64,000 nt of DNA from Pectinophora gossypiella (lineage: Eukaryota; Arthropoda; Insecta; Lepidoptera; Gelechiidae): NCBI RefSeq assembly GCF_024362695.1, contig NC_065422.1, forward strand, positions 496,001-560,000, given 5' to 3'. Position 1 is the stretch's first letter, and the number at the start of each line of letters is the position of its first letter. Positions 19,561-29,800 of the stretch are shown here, piece by piece. Both the position numbers and the translations under genes were made by a program. The notes beneath the pieces are model-generated. The model saw only the letters and a program-made list of their open reading frames with translations. It was not told the origin of the DNA and ran no database searches.

Positions 19561-20100
19561 TATTATTCTTTTTCGCCGCAAAATTTCAGGATTCAGAGGG
19601 TTAAATAGGCCACATAGAAGCAATTCATCCAAAGAGAAATTTTGCTATTTGACAGTTGCTATGACAACAAAGATGAATTGCTCCAAGTTTATTGTTGTTG
19701 TTGAAGGTTTGAGGTGAGGTGAGGTGTGGGTACTTAGTTCACCTTGCGATGGATTTACCTCTGACTACTCCATTGGGATATAGTGAGTTTATGTTATGTT
19801 ATGACCTTGTTAAGGCGCTTAAGAGGTTTTATCTATAAGACGACTATATACTAGGTATGTGTTTTCTAATATATCTTTAATGAGCAAATGAGGCGTGATT
19901 ACTACTAGAATATAGACTTTCGAATTACGATAGATTCACGAATGAACAATCAATTGACACCGTTTTCACGTCACAATCAGCTTAAATGACCCTTTACAAT
20001 TAACTGGTAATGAAACGGATTTCAATACTACAATTCTATTAGTATTGTTATTTTAATTTAACCACTGTTTTAATGTAGCTGTAGTTGGAAATTAAATAAA
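19561..20100. other. No gene seen
   Basis: A 68-residue frame at 19,511-19,717 runs out of the SINE head and has no domain. Confidence 0.3.
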
Positions 20101-20107
20101 GGCAGAT

Positions 20108-20330
20108 TAATCTCCATAGCATTATCTCATTTTTCACAGGGTCCGTTTACCTAACCTGAAGATTCGACAGGTCCGGTTTTTTACAGAACCTTCCAACTCG
20201 CGAAGGGAAACCCAGCCTAATACAGCGGTCACATACCTCCGGAAATGCATTTCTCGAGAATGTGGGTTTCCTCACGATGTTTTCCTTCACCGCTGAACAC
20301 GTGCTAATAATTTAATAAGCTGACCCCGTG
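20108..20330 (-). mobile_element. SINE-B 3' half
   Basis: ATCTCATTTTTCACAGGGTCC, CGAAGGGAAACCCAGCC and TTTCCTTCACCGCTGAACAC. The head is lost. Confidence 0.6.
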
Positions 20331-20379
20331 AAAAAAACAATGAATATAATCTAGGCAAATTTCTTATTTGTCTTAGAAT

Positions 20380-20575
20380 CTGTAGATTTAACAGGTCCGG
20401 TTTTTACACAAGCGATTGCCTGTCTGACCTTACAACCTGTGAAGGGAAAACCAGCTGTATGTACTGCTTTGTTCATATACCTACGAAAATTAATTTCTCG
20501 AGGATGTTGGTTTCTCAAAATGTCTTCTTTCACAGCTGAGCACGTGATAACTATTTATGATCCAAACATGAAGAA
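20380..20575 (-). mobile_element. SINE-B fragment
   Basis: Second partial copy right after the previous one: TTTAACAGGTCCGGTTTTTA, GTGAAGGGAAAACCAGC and CACAGCTGAGCACGTGATAA. Confidence 0.55.
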
Positions 20576-20814
20576 AACGTTTATCTAAACGCGGGTGTGA
20601 TATTAATTTAAAAAAACTTGGTGTTGCTGACACAGTCGTTAATTACTGCGTGAGACGTCAAAAAACTGATTATTATTTCCATAATTATGGTGATGGCCGT
20701 GTATTTAGGCGGCGGTTAATTTAGGCGTTTCAAACTTTTCCCAAATGAAAAAATGCACTCAGAAGACAACTTGCAGCCACTTTTGATACGATCCGAATAT
20801 TAATTGTGGGCGAT

Positions 20815-21010
20815 CGATCAGCCCATGGCCTATAGAGCATAGCCTGTATCCCGAAGGGGTAGGCAGAGGTGTATAGAATATACATCCAGTCCTGGCCAGG
20901 TAGCTTAAGTCCCTCCTGGAAACCACATGATATCAATAATCTATGATCGAAACATGAATTCCAACTCAAAAAGTCGAATTCAGTGAGTTAAGAGTCCGAG
21001 TTAGGATTCG
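20815..21010 (-). mobile_element. SINE-E
   Basis: Runs from CATAGCCTGTATCCCGAAGG through GGAAACCACATGATATCAAT to TTAGGATTCGAA, the last part a B-box-like head on the minus strand. Same order as at 38,450-38,594 and 51,893-52,020. Confidence 0.5.
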
Positions 21011-21040
21011 AATATTTCGATCCCGTGACATCGATATGTA

Positions 21041-21185
21041 CAGTCATGAGCAATATCATGTACCCATTTTAGAACCCTGTCGCACTATCATATTTGACAT
21101 TTAATGAGACTTACGGTTTAATTTGGTAAAAAAGTTAATGTGACATAGTTTTAAAGTGTATACAATACATATTAGTACTCGTGAC
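21041..21185 (+). mobile_element. MITE MC, copy 6
   Basis: CAGTCATGAGCAATATCATG to TAGTACTCGTGACC. Confidence 0.7.
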
Positions 21186-21745
21186 CTTAAGTTACGCGTT
21201 TTCCGACCTGAGCTATCGCGGATTCCTAAGGAGACAATAGGGTGATGTTCAGGTCAACCAAAAAGTCAAACCAAGAAACCCAATTCACGGTTTCCGCAGC
21301 CCTTTACTAATGAAATCCACAATTAGGGTCTTTTATGGAGTCCTCACGTTGTTCAAAGTCAATTAAGTACGATTGGTCATTGTGCGGTAAAAGTACCCTT
21401 TTAGGGATCCGTCGAATCGGAAAACTATTATGCTGAAGTGGCGTATTTTAGCGGTTACCTTTACGTGTGTGTTTGGTTTTTATTTTCTCAATTGTCATGA
21501 AAATCGGAGTCAAATGGATTCCGATTTGCGGTGTCGGCGTCAGCGTTACAATTAGTTGCAACCGCAGAACAGAAACAATTAATTTTCCTTTAATTTTACG
21601 TATTTGTCGAATGATGAATTACCATTACATCCCGGAAATGACGGAGGAATTGTATCCTTAATTATAATTAATATATTAATTATAAAAAATATATAATTGT
21701 AGCCTTATCCCGTTTATTCACAGGGTCCGCTTACTTATGGGTTAC
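21186..21745. other. No gene seen
   Basis: A 64-residue frame at 21,467-21,661 has a hydrophobic start but no domain and no splice context; I do not call it. A short SINE-B scrap (TTATCCCGTTTATTCACAGG) lies at 21,704-21,735. Confidence 0.3.
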
Positions 21746-21747
21746 CA

Positions 21748-21850
21748 CAGAATAAGGAATAATACTGCGTATAGAACGGCACCTCTCCGCTCCCCATCAG
21801 TGGATGAGCTAGGTTTACCTCACCCACCCTCGGTCTTACTTTAGTTTTCA
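21748..21850 (+). mobile_element. Repeat family M9 fragment
   Basis: AGAATAAGGAATAATACTGC, CCTCTCCGCTCCCCATCAG and GAGCTAGGTTTACCTCACCC. Confidence 0.5.
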
Positions 21851-21854
21851 AACG

Positions 21855-22085
21855 TTCAAGGTTAACTTATGAAATTCTGATTACTAAATAAAGACAGAAA
21901 AACTAATTAAAGATTATTTTTTTTCTATTTAACTTATTTATAAATTTTAAATAAGACAAACGTAATTATAATTCCGACATTTTATCACGTTTTCTATGAT
22001 GTCACAGTGTGCTTTTTCATACAAAAAGTGTTTGGACGTTTAGTAAAAAGTAACTGATTTGACTAGTTGGAAACTAGCCTATTGT
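21855..22085. mobile_element. MITE M6, copy 3
   Basis: TTCAAGGTTAACTTATGAAA to GACTAGTTGGAAACTAGCC, with ATCACGTTTTCTATGATGTC in the body. Confidence 0.55.
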
Positions 22086-22139
22086 AAACTGTAAAAATAA
22101 GGTTTCATAAATAAATAATTATTAAAATAAATAATGATA

Positions 22140-22245
22140 AAACCTCATTCATCTTTGGACTTCATAAAAACATCAAAAGTGGCTGCAGAAAATCTTCTGA
22201 GTGCTCATAACTTTGCCCACCCTATTAGGAATTATGGGCGTGATT
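22140..22245. repeat. CTGCCCACCCC-type repeat
   Basis: Same family as 3,610 and 22,590: CATCAAAAGTGGCTG and TTTGCCCACCCTATTAGG, ATTATGGGCGTGA. Confidence 0.35.
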
Positions 22246-22589
22246 TTCCCTACTTAAAAATTAAACGTTTCATTATTGGACTACACAAAGTAAACCCTCA
22301 GTCAGTTTAGAAACAAAAACACAGTGGTTTTGAACAAAAAAAAATCTACGGAACCTTATGAATAAAACAAACCACGCGATGGGGAATTTCCCCTCTGATG
22401 AAACCAATGCGGTTTACAAAGAGCTATGTGTTTGTGATGTTACTATTAAAACTACGCTCATTTTAATTAGTTCCTTTAACTTAGATTTGTTGCGTTTTAT
22501 TCTAACAGACTTTTGTGCTAGACTGGGAGTCTAAATATATATAGAAGACGTTCAGGTATTTATCCAGGGCTGTAGTGAAAATCGACAGA

Positions 22590-22765
22590 AGGAGTTCGTT
22601 CTTTCTGACAAAATGGACCATTATAGTAGACGATGGGCTGATACGGTTCATCAGATACATCTTAGGATTTTGTGGTTCTGCTCACCTCGTTAAGGATTAT
22701 AGGCGTGAGTTTAAGTCATCTTCATCTCCCTAGCGTTTGCTCATTTTCACAGGTTCCGTTTACCT
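22590..22765. repeat. CTGCCCACCCC-type repeat and SINE-B scrap
   Basis: GACGATGGGCTGATACGG and TCTGCTCACCTCGTTAAGGA, then a SINE-B 3' end remnant (CATCTCCCTAGCG) to 22,765. Confidence 0.35.
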
Positions 22766-22956
22766 AACCCATCTCAGGCCTTTACATCTTAATCAGATGA
22801 TTCAAACAGCGTTTCAGTGGCAGCTTTTAAAATGGCTGTTAAGTCCGATGCGAGAGCGACAGTAGCGGCCGCACGATTGGCATTGTAGTTGAGAGTTATT
22901 AGATGGTACAGGTGGTAAATCGGCCCTCTCACTTCTGTTTCGCCTCTCGCGCATAG

Positions 22957-23160
22957 AATAAGGAATAATACTACGCATAGAACGGCAACTATCCGCTCCC
23001 CACCAGCGGCTGAGCTAGGTATACCTTACCCCCCTCAGTCTTACTTTAGTCTTAAATCGTATGGGCGTCAGACGTAAGATACATAGATGCGCGAGTACGA
23101 CAACGTCAATGTGTAGTGTCTGTGTAAAACGAGGTGTTTTGTATGAAGAGTCCGGGGTGT
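22957..23160 (+). mobile_element. Repeat family M9, best copy
   Basis: GAATAAGGAATAATACTACG, CCCCACCAGCGGCTGAGCTA, CTTAAATCGTATGGGCGTCA, AATGTGTAGTGTCTGTGTAA and TATGAAGAGTCCGGGGTGTG in order. No coding frame and no clear terminal repeats; class unknown. Confidence 0.5.
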
Positions 23161-23162
23161 GG

Positions 23163-23455
23163 CTAACCTGAAGATGTGACAGGTCTGGTTATATCCGGTG
23201 CAAAAGCGAATGCCAATCTGTTCTTCCAACCCAAAGGAAAAACCAGCACAATACGATTTGGGCACATACCTCCGACTCCCATTTCTCGGGAATGTAGGTT
23301 ACTTCACGACGTTTTCTTTCGCCGCTGAGCACATGTTAATCCTTTATAATCTGAACATTAATTTTTAAAACAATTCGAAAATCATGTTTAGGCCCGTGTT
23401 GGATTCAAACCTGCAACCTTACAGTGAGAGTGAAGCGTTCTTTCAATTAAGCTAC
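23163..23455 (-). mobile_element. SINE-B, diverged full copy
   Basis: 3' part at the left (CTAACCTGAAGATGTGACAG), body with CGCCGCTGAGCACATG, head at the right with a B-box remnant (GGATTCAAACC on the plus strand). Confidence 0.6.
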
Positions 23456-23469
23456 AATTTACTCAGAAT

Positions 23470-23770
23470 CCTCCACAATCCGTAGGTCGCGGGTCCGGTG
23501 GGGACATATTACAAAAATTACTTTGCGGTCCCTAGTTTGGTTGGGACATTACTGGCTGATTAACAGATTGTTCGAAAGTAGGTAAGATCCGTGAAGATGA
23601 TCCATGCATCGGAAGGCACGTTAAGCTGTTGGTCCCGGTAATTACTTACAGATGTAAGTAAGTAGTCGTTACATGAGCCATGTCAGGGGCCTTTGCCAGC
23701 TCAATAGTAACCCTGACACCAGGGTTGATGAGGTTGGTACTCCACCTCACAACCCATACGACAGAAGAAG
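23470..23770 (+). mobile_element. SINE-A (HaSE2-like)
   Basis: A degraded head, then GGTGGGGACATATTACAAAA, CCCTAGTTTGGTTGGGACAT, the central domain (GGAAGGCACGTTAAGCTGTT), ATGAGCCATGTCAGGGGCC, CACCAGGGTTGATGAGGTTG and the CATACGACAGAAGAAGA 3' end. Confidence 0.7.
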
Positions 23771-23844
23771 ATTTTCATATTGCGATGAGAATATAGCTGT
23801 GAGCTAATGTAACAATTATTATTGAAATGTAGAAAAGCCATAGT

Positions 23845-24145
23845 GGCAGCCAATCAGCTCGCAACACCAAACACTTTAGGAACCCGATACCGACCCCGCC
23901 GGCGTGGTCGACAATTTCCCTCATTCAGCGCTTACCCGCTGACCCGCTAAGGTCGATTAATTCTTTCAAAAATTTTTCCTCTCAGACGACGCCCTGAGCC
24001 GAGGTTCGCGCCCAACTGGGCACCCTCAGGCCTGTTGTCTTTTACGTTTTACCGGGTGAGAACCTTCAGCGCTCCCCATTTGTCCGGCCAAGTAGTTAAT
24101 GCCATCTGCGGCAAATCTACAATAAGTCACGTCAAAAAAAAAATG
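23845..24145 (+). mobile_element. Retroelement R10 3' end with A tail
   Basis: Ends AATAAGTCACGTC followed by nine A. Body words GGCAGCCAATCAGCTCGCAA, CGGCGTGGTCGACAATTTCC, AAGGTCGATTAATTCTTTC and GTAGTTAATGCCATCTGCGG recur at 32,033-32,640 and 42,105-42,345 (both minus) and 49,014-49,140. The A tail and variable 5' truncation point to a LINE or SINE. I cannot name the parent. Confidence 0.55.
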
Positions 24146-24390
24146 TAGAAAAGGTTTGCTTAGCTGATTTCCCGATTATGATTACGATAAATCATTTGGC
24201 TAAACCAAATAACAATATACAAAGACAAATTGTTTCATGTAAATTAAGTATTTCCTACACAATCAATCAAGACAACGAGGAACGTGAGCTTCGAAGTCAT
24301 ATTGAGATTATTTGAAAATGCTGTACGCGTTTTTCCTATAGCAACACTGATTCTAAAAGAAAATTACATACATAATCTCCCGCTCTTATT

Positions 24391-24514
24391 AATAATCTCA
24401 GCTTCAAGACTGCCCTAAGATCAAGTCAATGTGACAGTTCTTAATATAAAAACAGGGACTTGAGCATGATCTTGAAGGAAGTCTCAGCTTAGATTAGTTT
24501 ATTAATACCACCCT
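24391..24514. mobile_element. MITE-L, copy 2
   Basis: AATAATCTCAGCTTCAAGAC to AGATTAGTTTATTAA with mirrored GACTGCCCTAAGATCA arms; partner of 1,157-1,274. Confidence 0.6.
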
Positions 24515-24755
24515 TAGGGTGGTGTATATAAACGAATCTCACCTTTGGACAGGACAGGGACTGTAACCTGGAACCTGACAGAGGGCAGCAGTAACTGTCA
24601 ATACTCTTCAATGGCGGAGGACAGGAGTCCTGGTACGGCTTTGAAATATACTTCTCTGGTTGCCATCCCACACTGCCCTATTTTTCCCTAAAAAGTAGCA
24701 TGGAGAATACTACGCCGACAAGAGCGTGGCTCTTTAATTAGTGATGATGAATAAA
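24515..24755 (+). mobile_element. LINE 3' UTR with TGATGA tail (family T)
   Basis: AACTGTCAATACTCTTCAAT, CTGCCCTATTTTTCCCTAAA, AGTAGCATGGAGAATACTAC and GACAAGAGCGTGGCTCTTTA precede GTGATGATGA. Related ends are at 38,628-38,750 (rearranged), 39,940-40,037 and 53,070-53,170. Confidence 0.5.
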
Positions 24756-24759
24756 CAAA

Positions 24760-25265
24760 CAGAACAAAATAGAAAACTCAGTGAAATGGGGATACTGCAC
24801 ATGACGTAGGTAAGATGTATTGTGCGATGGATGTACTTACCTTTGACAGCGTATGCTGTATGTTATGTTTTTGTAATATACAAAAAATATTATGTCTGTT
24901 TGAGGTGCAAAATCCATACATACAAACATTTATTAACAAAGGGTAAATATTGTTTATGCCGACAGCACATTTTATCTTTCTTTCTACAGCGATAATATCG
25001 TTGTGAACGAACCTTAATACGTTGTCGTCCTGGCACTATAACTAATCCTTACGAGTATAAGAGCGACTTTACTGTGTCTCCTTTTGTATCCAACTTTTTA
25101 AAAGGGGATTTTATATCTGACCGCCTTTAGGAAGCGGGGAAGTTACTATTGAAAGAAAAAATAAAAATCTTAAAGCGATAAAATATTCTTTGTTATTCTT
25201 CTTAGTAATAATTTATGTTTTTTTTTCTTATTATTACTAACACGCAAGATATTCTTCTATTTAAA
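24760..25265. other. No gene seen
   Basis: No domain-bearing frame or recognised repeat. Confidence 0.3.
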
Positions 25266-25284
25266 GTACTTCGCATTTTCGAAT

Positions 25285-25475
25285 ACGAATGCAAATTTGC
25301 ATGTTCATCAATTATTATATTTATCGTGTATCAAAATTTGAAATCAGAATGAAATACTTTATTGTTGTTTTATTTTTATTCCGGCGTGTACAAAACAGTA
25401 GTACACAATTCTAAATTCAAATTCTGATACGCGATAAATCTCATATTTGATGAACATAGAAATTAGCATTTGTTT
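25285..25475. mobile_element. Inverted-repeat element
   Basis: Left words ATGTTCATCAATTATTATA, TTTATCGTGTATCAAAATTT are mirrored at the right (GATACGCGATAAATCTCATA, TTTGATGAACAT), giving arms of about 65 bp. The centre contains TACTTTATTGTTGTTTTATT, which looks like a LINE tail. Confidence 0.5.
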
Positions 25476-25840
25476 GTACTGCAATACGATTTACCTCCTA
25501 TCATATTGACCTAGTAAACCGCCGTGAAACGTGGATATTTAGTTCCCTGTCTAGCCCAATTAGATATATAGTCGGGAGCGTATATTTATATTCTATTTTA
25601 TTTCGTGAATGCTTTGTCCAATCGACTTGACTCCATAAAGGGTGCAGCGTTTGAAAGGAGCGCTAAAGTGGCTATTAACCTCATTACAGGAATTCACATG
25701 TGGATTTTATTTCATTTCGAACAACTTCCAGGTCGATTGGGATTCGTAAACACAAAAACTCACGACTATCGTCCCAATTGGGGTAGTCAGAGGTACAAGT
25801 GTCCTCGGTTCACTGAGCTTTCAATTAGACTAACGTGATG
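25476..25840. other. No confident gene
   Basis: A 77-residue frame at 25,605-25,838 overlaps sequence resembling the 5' part of an RTE tail (AACTCACGACTATCGTCCCA) and shows no domain. Confidence 0.3.
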
Positions 25841-25932
25841 CACAGGACCGCGAAAAATGGAAAGAGGAAGGGGAGGCCTTTGCCCAACAGTGGGATCTTG
25901 CAGGCTAGATTAGATTAGATTAGATTAGATGA
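25841..25932 (+). pseudogene. RTE 3' tip with AGATT tail
   Basis: In one frame: AQ/TG DREKWKEEGEAFAQQW then DLAG and a stop TAG that merges into a TTAGA repeat. This parallels the SLGEAYAQQWASYG end of the RTE at 46,500-46,538 but with a different microsatellite. A minus-strand relative lies at 31,765-31,860. Confidence 0.6.
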
Positions 25933-26164
25933 GTGGTGAGTGTATCGCCGTCTATAATGGTCGTTAGGTAGTGAAAATTGCAATTGAGATAAATTAATAG
26001 CACATTGGTGCAAGTCTAGAAGGTACCGGGGTTTATACCGGCGCTTCCCGTTTGAGAAACAAGCCAAGCAAACAACTGAGATTTTTGTTAATATTTCATA
26101 ATAACTATTATGTCTGTATGTATACATACAAGAAAGAACAATTTACTAAATTAATTATTTAATT

Positions 26165-26270
26165 GATTAAATTTTTTGTGTTTTGCTTTTTTGTAATTAT
26201 TTTGTCTTGACTTGTTTTTGTGTGTGGCGTCCTTTTATAATAAACTGTTTCTGTTCTATTCTATTCTAAA
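26165..26270 (+). mobile_element. LINE 3' end, CR1-like, TTCTA tail
   Basis: TTTTTGTAATTATTTTGTCT, TGTGGCGTCCTTTTATAATA and AACTGTTTCTGTTCTATTCT. A 5'-truncated non-coding copy. Confidence 0.5.
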
Positions 26271-26725
26271 ACGAAAAGCAGCCAGTGCTATTATTAAAGA
26301 GTTTGTACAACAAGAACATTCCTACTTTGGGAACTTTTTCGGGAACGACACATCACCGGTCTTGCCACGAATAAAATATTGTACTAGTGCAGTTGTATAA
26401 AATGTAACTCACCTGGTTGCGCAACTTTGTTGCCGGAATCATTTTCCACTGGTGGCGCAACCGTGGTGTCCTACTGAGACATCCCTTATTCTCAGTTTAC
26501 CAGGGAAGTCCAGAAAAATAATATCTTTTCAAAGACATCTGCTGCAGTCTTTGTTAGACAATAGATGCTATTGTTCGCCATTGTATTGAGCGTTTCCAGA
26601 CAACTGACTGACTGAAAGTAAATCATAGTGTCATGTCGTTGGAAAATATACTTCTTTCCTCTACGTTCATAATAACGTACAGCTCAGAAACAAATGGGAC
26701 ATGTGCCTAGATAAAGTTTTGTTTT
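26271..26725. other. No gene seen
   Basis: No domain-bearing frame; a 62-residue frame at 26,212-26,400 begins inside the LINE tail. Confidence 0.3.
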
Positions 26726-26729
26726 GAAG

Positions 26730-26957
26730 TTGGAGACCCCCCCCCCCCCCCATACTAGCGTGTTTCCAGCGTCGTCGTCGTGGCAGCGTTTGCGCGACGT
26801 CTATGCGACGCCAACGCCGCGGCGACGCGACGCCAGCGCTGGCCGGCTGCCGAACGCCGAGCGTGCGCGGCGTTGGAGTCGCGTCGCCGCGGCGTGGACG
26901 TCGGGCAGACGCTGGCACAACGACGACGCTCGAAAGACGCTAATGTGGGAGGTCTCT
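26730..26957. mobile_element. GC-rich foldback element
   Basis: Left arm GAGACC, poly-C, TAGCGTGTTTCCAGCGTCGT is mirrored at the right by GACGACGCTCGAAAGACGCT and GGGAGGTCTC. The arms are about 100 bp, imperfect, and very rich in CGACG/GCGTC words, centred near 26,850. Overlapping Arg/Ala-rich frames on both strands follow from the composition and are not genes. Confidence 0.6.
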
Positions 26958-27022
26958 TAAGAATCATGATCTGAATCATCCCCCTCAGTATTCGTTACGA
27001 TGTCATTAACACCCTGTATACT
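26958..27022. mobile_element. MITE M3, half copy
   Basis: TCATGATCTGAATCATCCCC, TCGTTACGATGTCATTAACA and CCCTGTATA; the mirrored half is absent. Confidence 0.5.
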
Positions 27023-27182
27023 TCCTCTACAAATATTCTAAATATAAAACGGCCGTCGAAGTACCGTATTATTATATCTACTAGTAAAGACCCCTTTTTC
27101 CTTAATACCCACTTGAATCCAAGGATAAGTTACTTTTCATACTGAGTCAGTAAAATCTAAAAATAATTACTATTTCAAGTAA

Positions 27183-27310
27183 GTAAATTGGTTCCGGCTA
27201 GTAGTTACTGACGTAAGTCCATAGTTGTTACACGAGCTATATATGTCAAGGGCCTCTGGCGGTTCTATAATTAACCCTAACACCGGGGTTAGCGAGTTCC
27301 TACACGGAAG
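27183..27310 (+). mobile_element. SINE-A tail fragment
   Basis: TAGTTACTGACGTAAGTCC, TCAAGGGCCTCTGGCGGTTC and ACACCGGGGTTAG are diverged SINE-A 3' words. Confidence 0.5.
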
Positions 27311-27346
27311 AAGGACAAATTGTGGCCTTTAATGTCCTTTCTAAAA

Positions 27347-27543
27347 TTATTATTATTGCGTATGGCAGACAAAAATAAAATATCCTGCGTGGATCATAAT
27401 AATATATCCAGCTTAAGCTCCCCTAACCAAGTCACTGCCGCATCCGTCACACAATGCAGCTCGGCTATGCCACCTGGGAACCGGTGTAGAGGGCACTGCT
27501 TCACTATGTGAGATATGGTTTCATCCGGGTGACCACATTCACA
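27347..27543 (-). pseudogene. LINE ORF2 C-terminus, CxCG zinc-knuckle type
   Basis: Minus-strand codons from 27,543 to the TGA at 27,394-27,396 read CECGHPDETISHIVKQCPLH and continue with an FPGG...AVTWLGELKLDI block. The C-x-C-x7-H-x4-C pattern is the usual C-terminal knuckle of R1/Jockey-type reverse transcriptases (family knowledge). A short 3' UTR follows, ending in an AAT repeat near 27,347. Truncated just upstream of the first Cys. Confidence 0.7.
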
Positions 27544-27712
27544 GCTTCATTCATTCGTTCTAAAATTATGAACTGTGCCTTCGGGCGATGGTAAATGTAA
27601 CCGTACCGAGTTACGCGGTTCATCTTATCAAGATTTGATGAAAATTATGCCTTGACCTACTTATGGTTCTACCTACTCCTACAAAGATGCATAAAGTATA
27701 ACATAGAGCCAT

Positions 27713-27985
27713 GGTAGCCCAGTTGGTAGAACGCTTGCCTCTCACTTTGAGGTCGCAGATTCGAATCCAGCACAGGCAAAACTAATGATTGTCGAATTTA
27801 TTTTCGAATTAATGTTTGGATCATAAGTGATTATCACGTGCTCAGATGAGAAATGCTTTTTCGGAGGTATGTGACCTAACCTGTATTGGGCTGGTTTTCC
27901 CTTGGCGGGTCGGAAGGTCAGACAGGCAGTCGCTTCTGTAAAAAACCGGACCTGTCAAATCTTCAGGTTAGGTAAGCGGACTAAC
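27713..27985 (+). mobile_element. SINE-B, near full length
   Basis: Head GTAGCCCAGTTGGTAGAACG and GCAGATTCGAATCCAGCAC, body with TTATCACGTGCTCAG and a small deletion, then TTGGGCTGGTTTTCCC and the TCTTCAGGTTAGGTAAGCGG end. Confidence 0.75.
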
Positions 27986-28239
27986 ATCAGGATAACATAA
28001 GCTCACGACTATATGCAAATTGAGGGTAGTCAGAAGTATCATCGAAAAAAATGTGCCAGTGTCTTTCTGGGTAAGCTCGTGCCACCGTCGATCTCTTCTT
28101 CTTCTCGTGGAAGAATAAAGTCAGGAGCAAACCCATCTTAATAAAAAAAAATACGAATAAATTAAGTATCCACACCTCATAGAGCTACGTAAGCACGTAT
28201 AAGACTTAAAAAAACCTATTTCTAGATTTATTTTGTTTT

Positions 28240-28375
28240 TTGCTTATTTGTTTCACGAGGTTTCCAGAATTTATGCCCCGTTAATACTCAACCATAGCTG
28301 CCGAGGAGTGGGTGTACTGTACACCTCAGCTCACCCCTTCGGGGATACAGGCGTGATGCTATGTAAAAAAATGTT
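28240..28375 (+). mobile_element. SINE-E 3' part
   Basis: TTTCCAGAATTTATGCCCCG, GCCGAGGAGTGGGTGTACTG and CACCCCTTCGGGGATACAGG with GCGTGATG, in the reverse order of 20,830-20,960. Confidence 0.5.
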
Positions 28376-28611
28376 ATGTGTCATATTTCTAGACGAAATA
28401 ACCTACCTACCTATACTAGCCCTGTCTTATAACCCGTTGAATGCTTTCACGCTTCAATTTCGACCTTCTTAGTCTCTGGAATCTCTTTGTACCCTTGCAC
28501 AAGAACCTTATACACTGACAAAGGATTCTTCGTCCACTAGATTAGAACTGTATGACAATAAATCTTGACTTTGTGTAAAGTGTAACCTGTAATATTGTTT
28601 TTAAGGTTTAT
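28376..28611. other. No gene seen
   Basis: Unassigned sequence between two SINEs. Confidence 0.3.
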
Positions 28612-28765
28612 CAACTAGCATTATCCCATTTTCGACAGGGTCCGCTTACGTAACCTGAAGATTTGACAGCCTGCCTGTCAGAACATGCAACCCGCGAAGG
28701 GAAAACCAACCCAATACAGGTTAGGTCACATACCTCCGAAACGCTGTCCAGGAACAATCTCCTTC
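28612..28765 (-). mobile_element. SINE-B 3' part, split by SINE-A
   Basis: ATTATCCCATTTTCGACAGG to ACATACCTCCGAAACG; the copy continues at 29,120-29,185 after the SINE-A. Confidence 0.6.
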
Positions 28766-29080
28766 ATCTTATCGTGTGGGTTGTGAGGTGGAATACCAGC
28801 CTCATCAACCCTGGTATCAAGGTTATGATTGAGCCGCCAAAGGCCCCTGACATGGCTAATGAACGATTACTCACTTACATCAGTAAATAGTAACCGGAAC
28901 CAACGGCTTAACGTGCCTTCCGAAGCACGGATCATCTTACTTTCGGACAATCGGGTGATCAGCCTGTAATGTCGTAACCAAACTAGGGATCACGATGATT
29001 TTTGTGATATCTCCCTAACGGGATTCGAACCCGGGGCCTCCGGCAGCTAATGCTCAACCACTGGACCGCAGAGGCCGGGG
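28766..29080 (-). mobile_element. SINE-A (HaSE2-like), full length, nested in SINE-B
   Basis: Minus-strand: head GCGGTCCAGTGGTTGAGCAT with B box GGGTTCGAATCCCG, central domain, ATGTCAGGGGCCTTTGGCGG, CACCTCACAACCCACACGAT end. The flanks read as one SINE-B copy. Confidence 0.8.
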
Positions 29081-29119
29081 AAAATGATGATCCTTCAAAA
29101 AAAGATAATCAGGGAAGAA

Positions 29120-29185
29120 GATGCTTCACCGCTGAGCATGCGATTATCAGTTATGATCCAAACGTGAATCCGAAAGCAAGAACGG
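29120..29185 (-). mobile_element. SINE-B body, right of nested SINE-A
   Basis: TTCACCGCTGAGCATGCGAT and ATCCAAACGTGAATCCGAAA continue the copy begun at 28,612. Confidence 0.55.
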
Positions 29186-29355
29186 TCTCCATACCGCGAG
29201 GGTTGGTGTAGACCAACAAATAGATAGAAAAACAATCAATTTAACCGACTCCAAGCGTCTTATTGCTTCAATCTTTTTCGATTCGTCGATCCAGAAAATT
29301 AATATCGCATTGATGAATCCTATTGGAAAGTGATAGTATGGTACTTATCTATATA

Positions 29356-29455
29356 TACAGGATATTAGTGACATCGTAACGAATACTAAAGGGGATGACT
29401 CAGACTATTTCAGACCATGATTCTGAGTTCATATCAAGTGTTGAGATAATATCAC
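29356..29455. mobile_element. MITE M3, half copy
   Basis: CAGGATATTAGTGACATCG, GGGGATGACTCAGAC and TTCTGAGTTCATATCAAGTG; no mirrored half. Confidence 0.5.
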
Positions 29456-29459
29456 TCTT

Positions 29460-29800
29460 TAAATTTATTTATAGTCGTATAGGTTAGAGATAAATTACTT
29501 ATTAGCTTGTAAGCTAGACTGAAATATGAAGCATATATTTAAAGTATTCTAATCAGGCATTATCCCGTTTTTTCTAGAAACGACTGCCTGTCTAACCCTC
29601 CAACCCGCGAAGGGAAAACCAGCTGATTACAGATTAGATCACTTACCTCCGAAAAAGCATTTCTCGGGAATATGGGTTTCCTCACGACGTTTTCCGTCAC
29701 CGCTGAGCACGTGATAATCATTGGTTTAGGTCTAGGCTGGGATTTAAACCTGCGACCGCAAAGTGAGAGGCAGGCTTTATACCTTGGCTACCACGGCTCT
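29460..29800 (-). mobile_element. Duplicated unit, copy 1: flank plus SINE-B
   Basis: About 95 bp (TTATTAGCTTGTAAGCTA core) followed by a SINE-B copy from 29,556 with CGAAGGGAAAACCAGCTG, GCTGAGCACGTGATAATCAT and a decayed head. The same flank precedes the SINE-B at 30,105. Confidence 0.6.

Noticed and set aside
26667..26979. Four overlapping Arg/Ala-rich frames on both strands
   Set aside because: They come from the GC-rich inverted repeat; equal openness on both strands shows composition, not coding.
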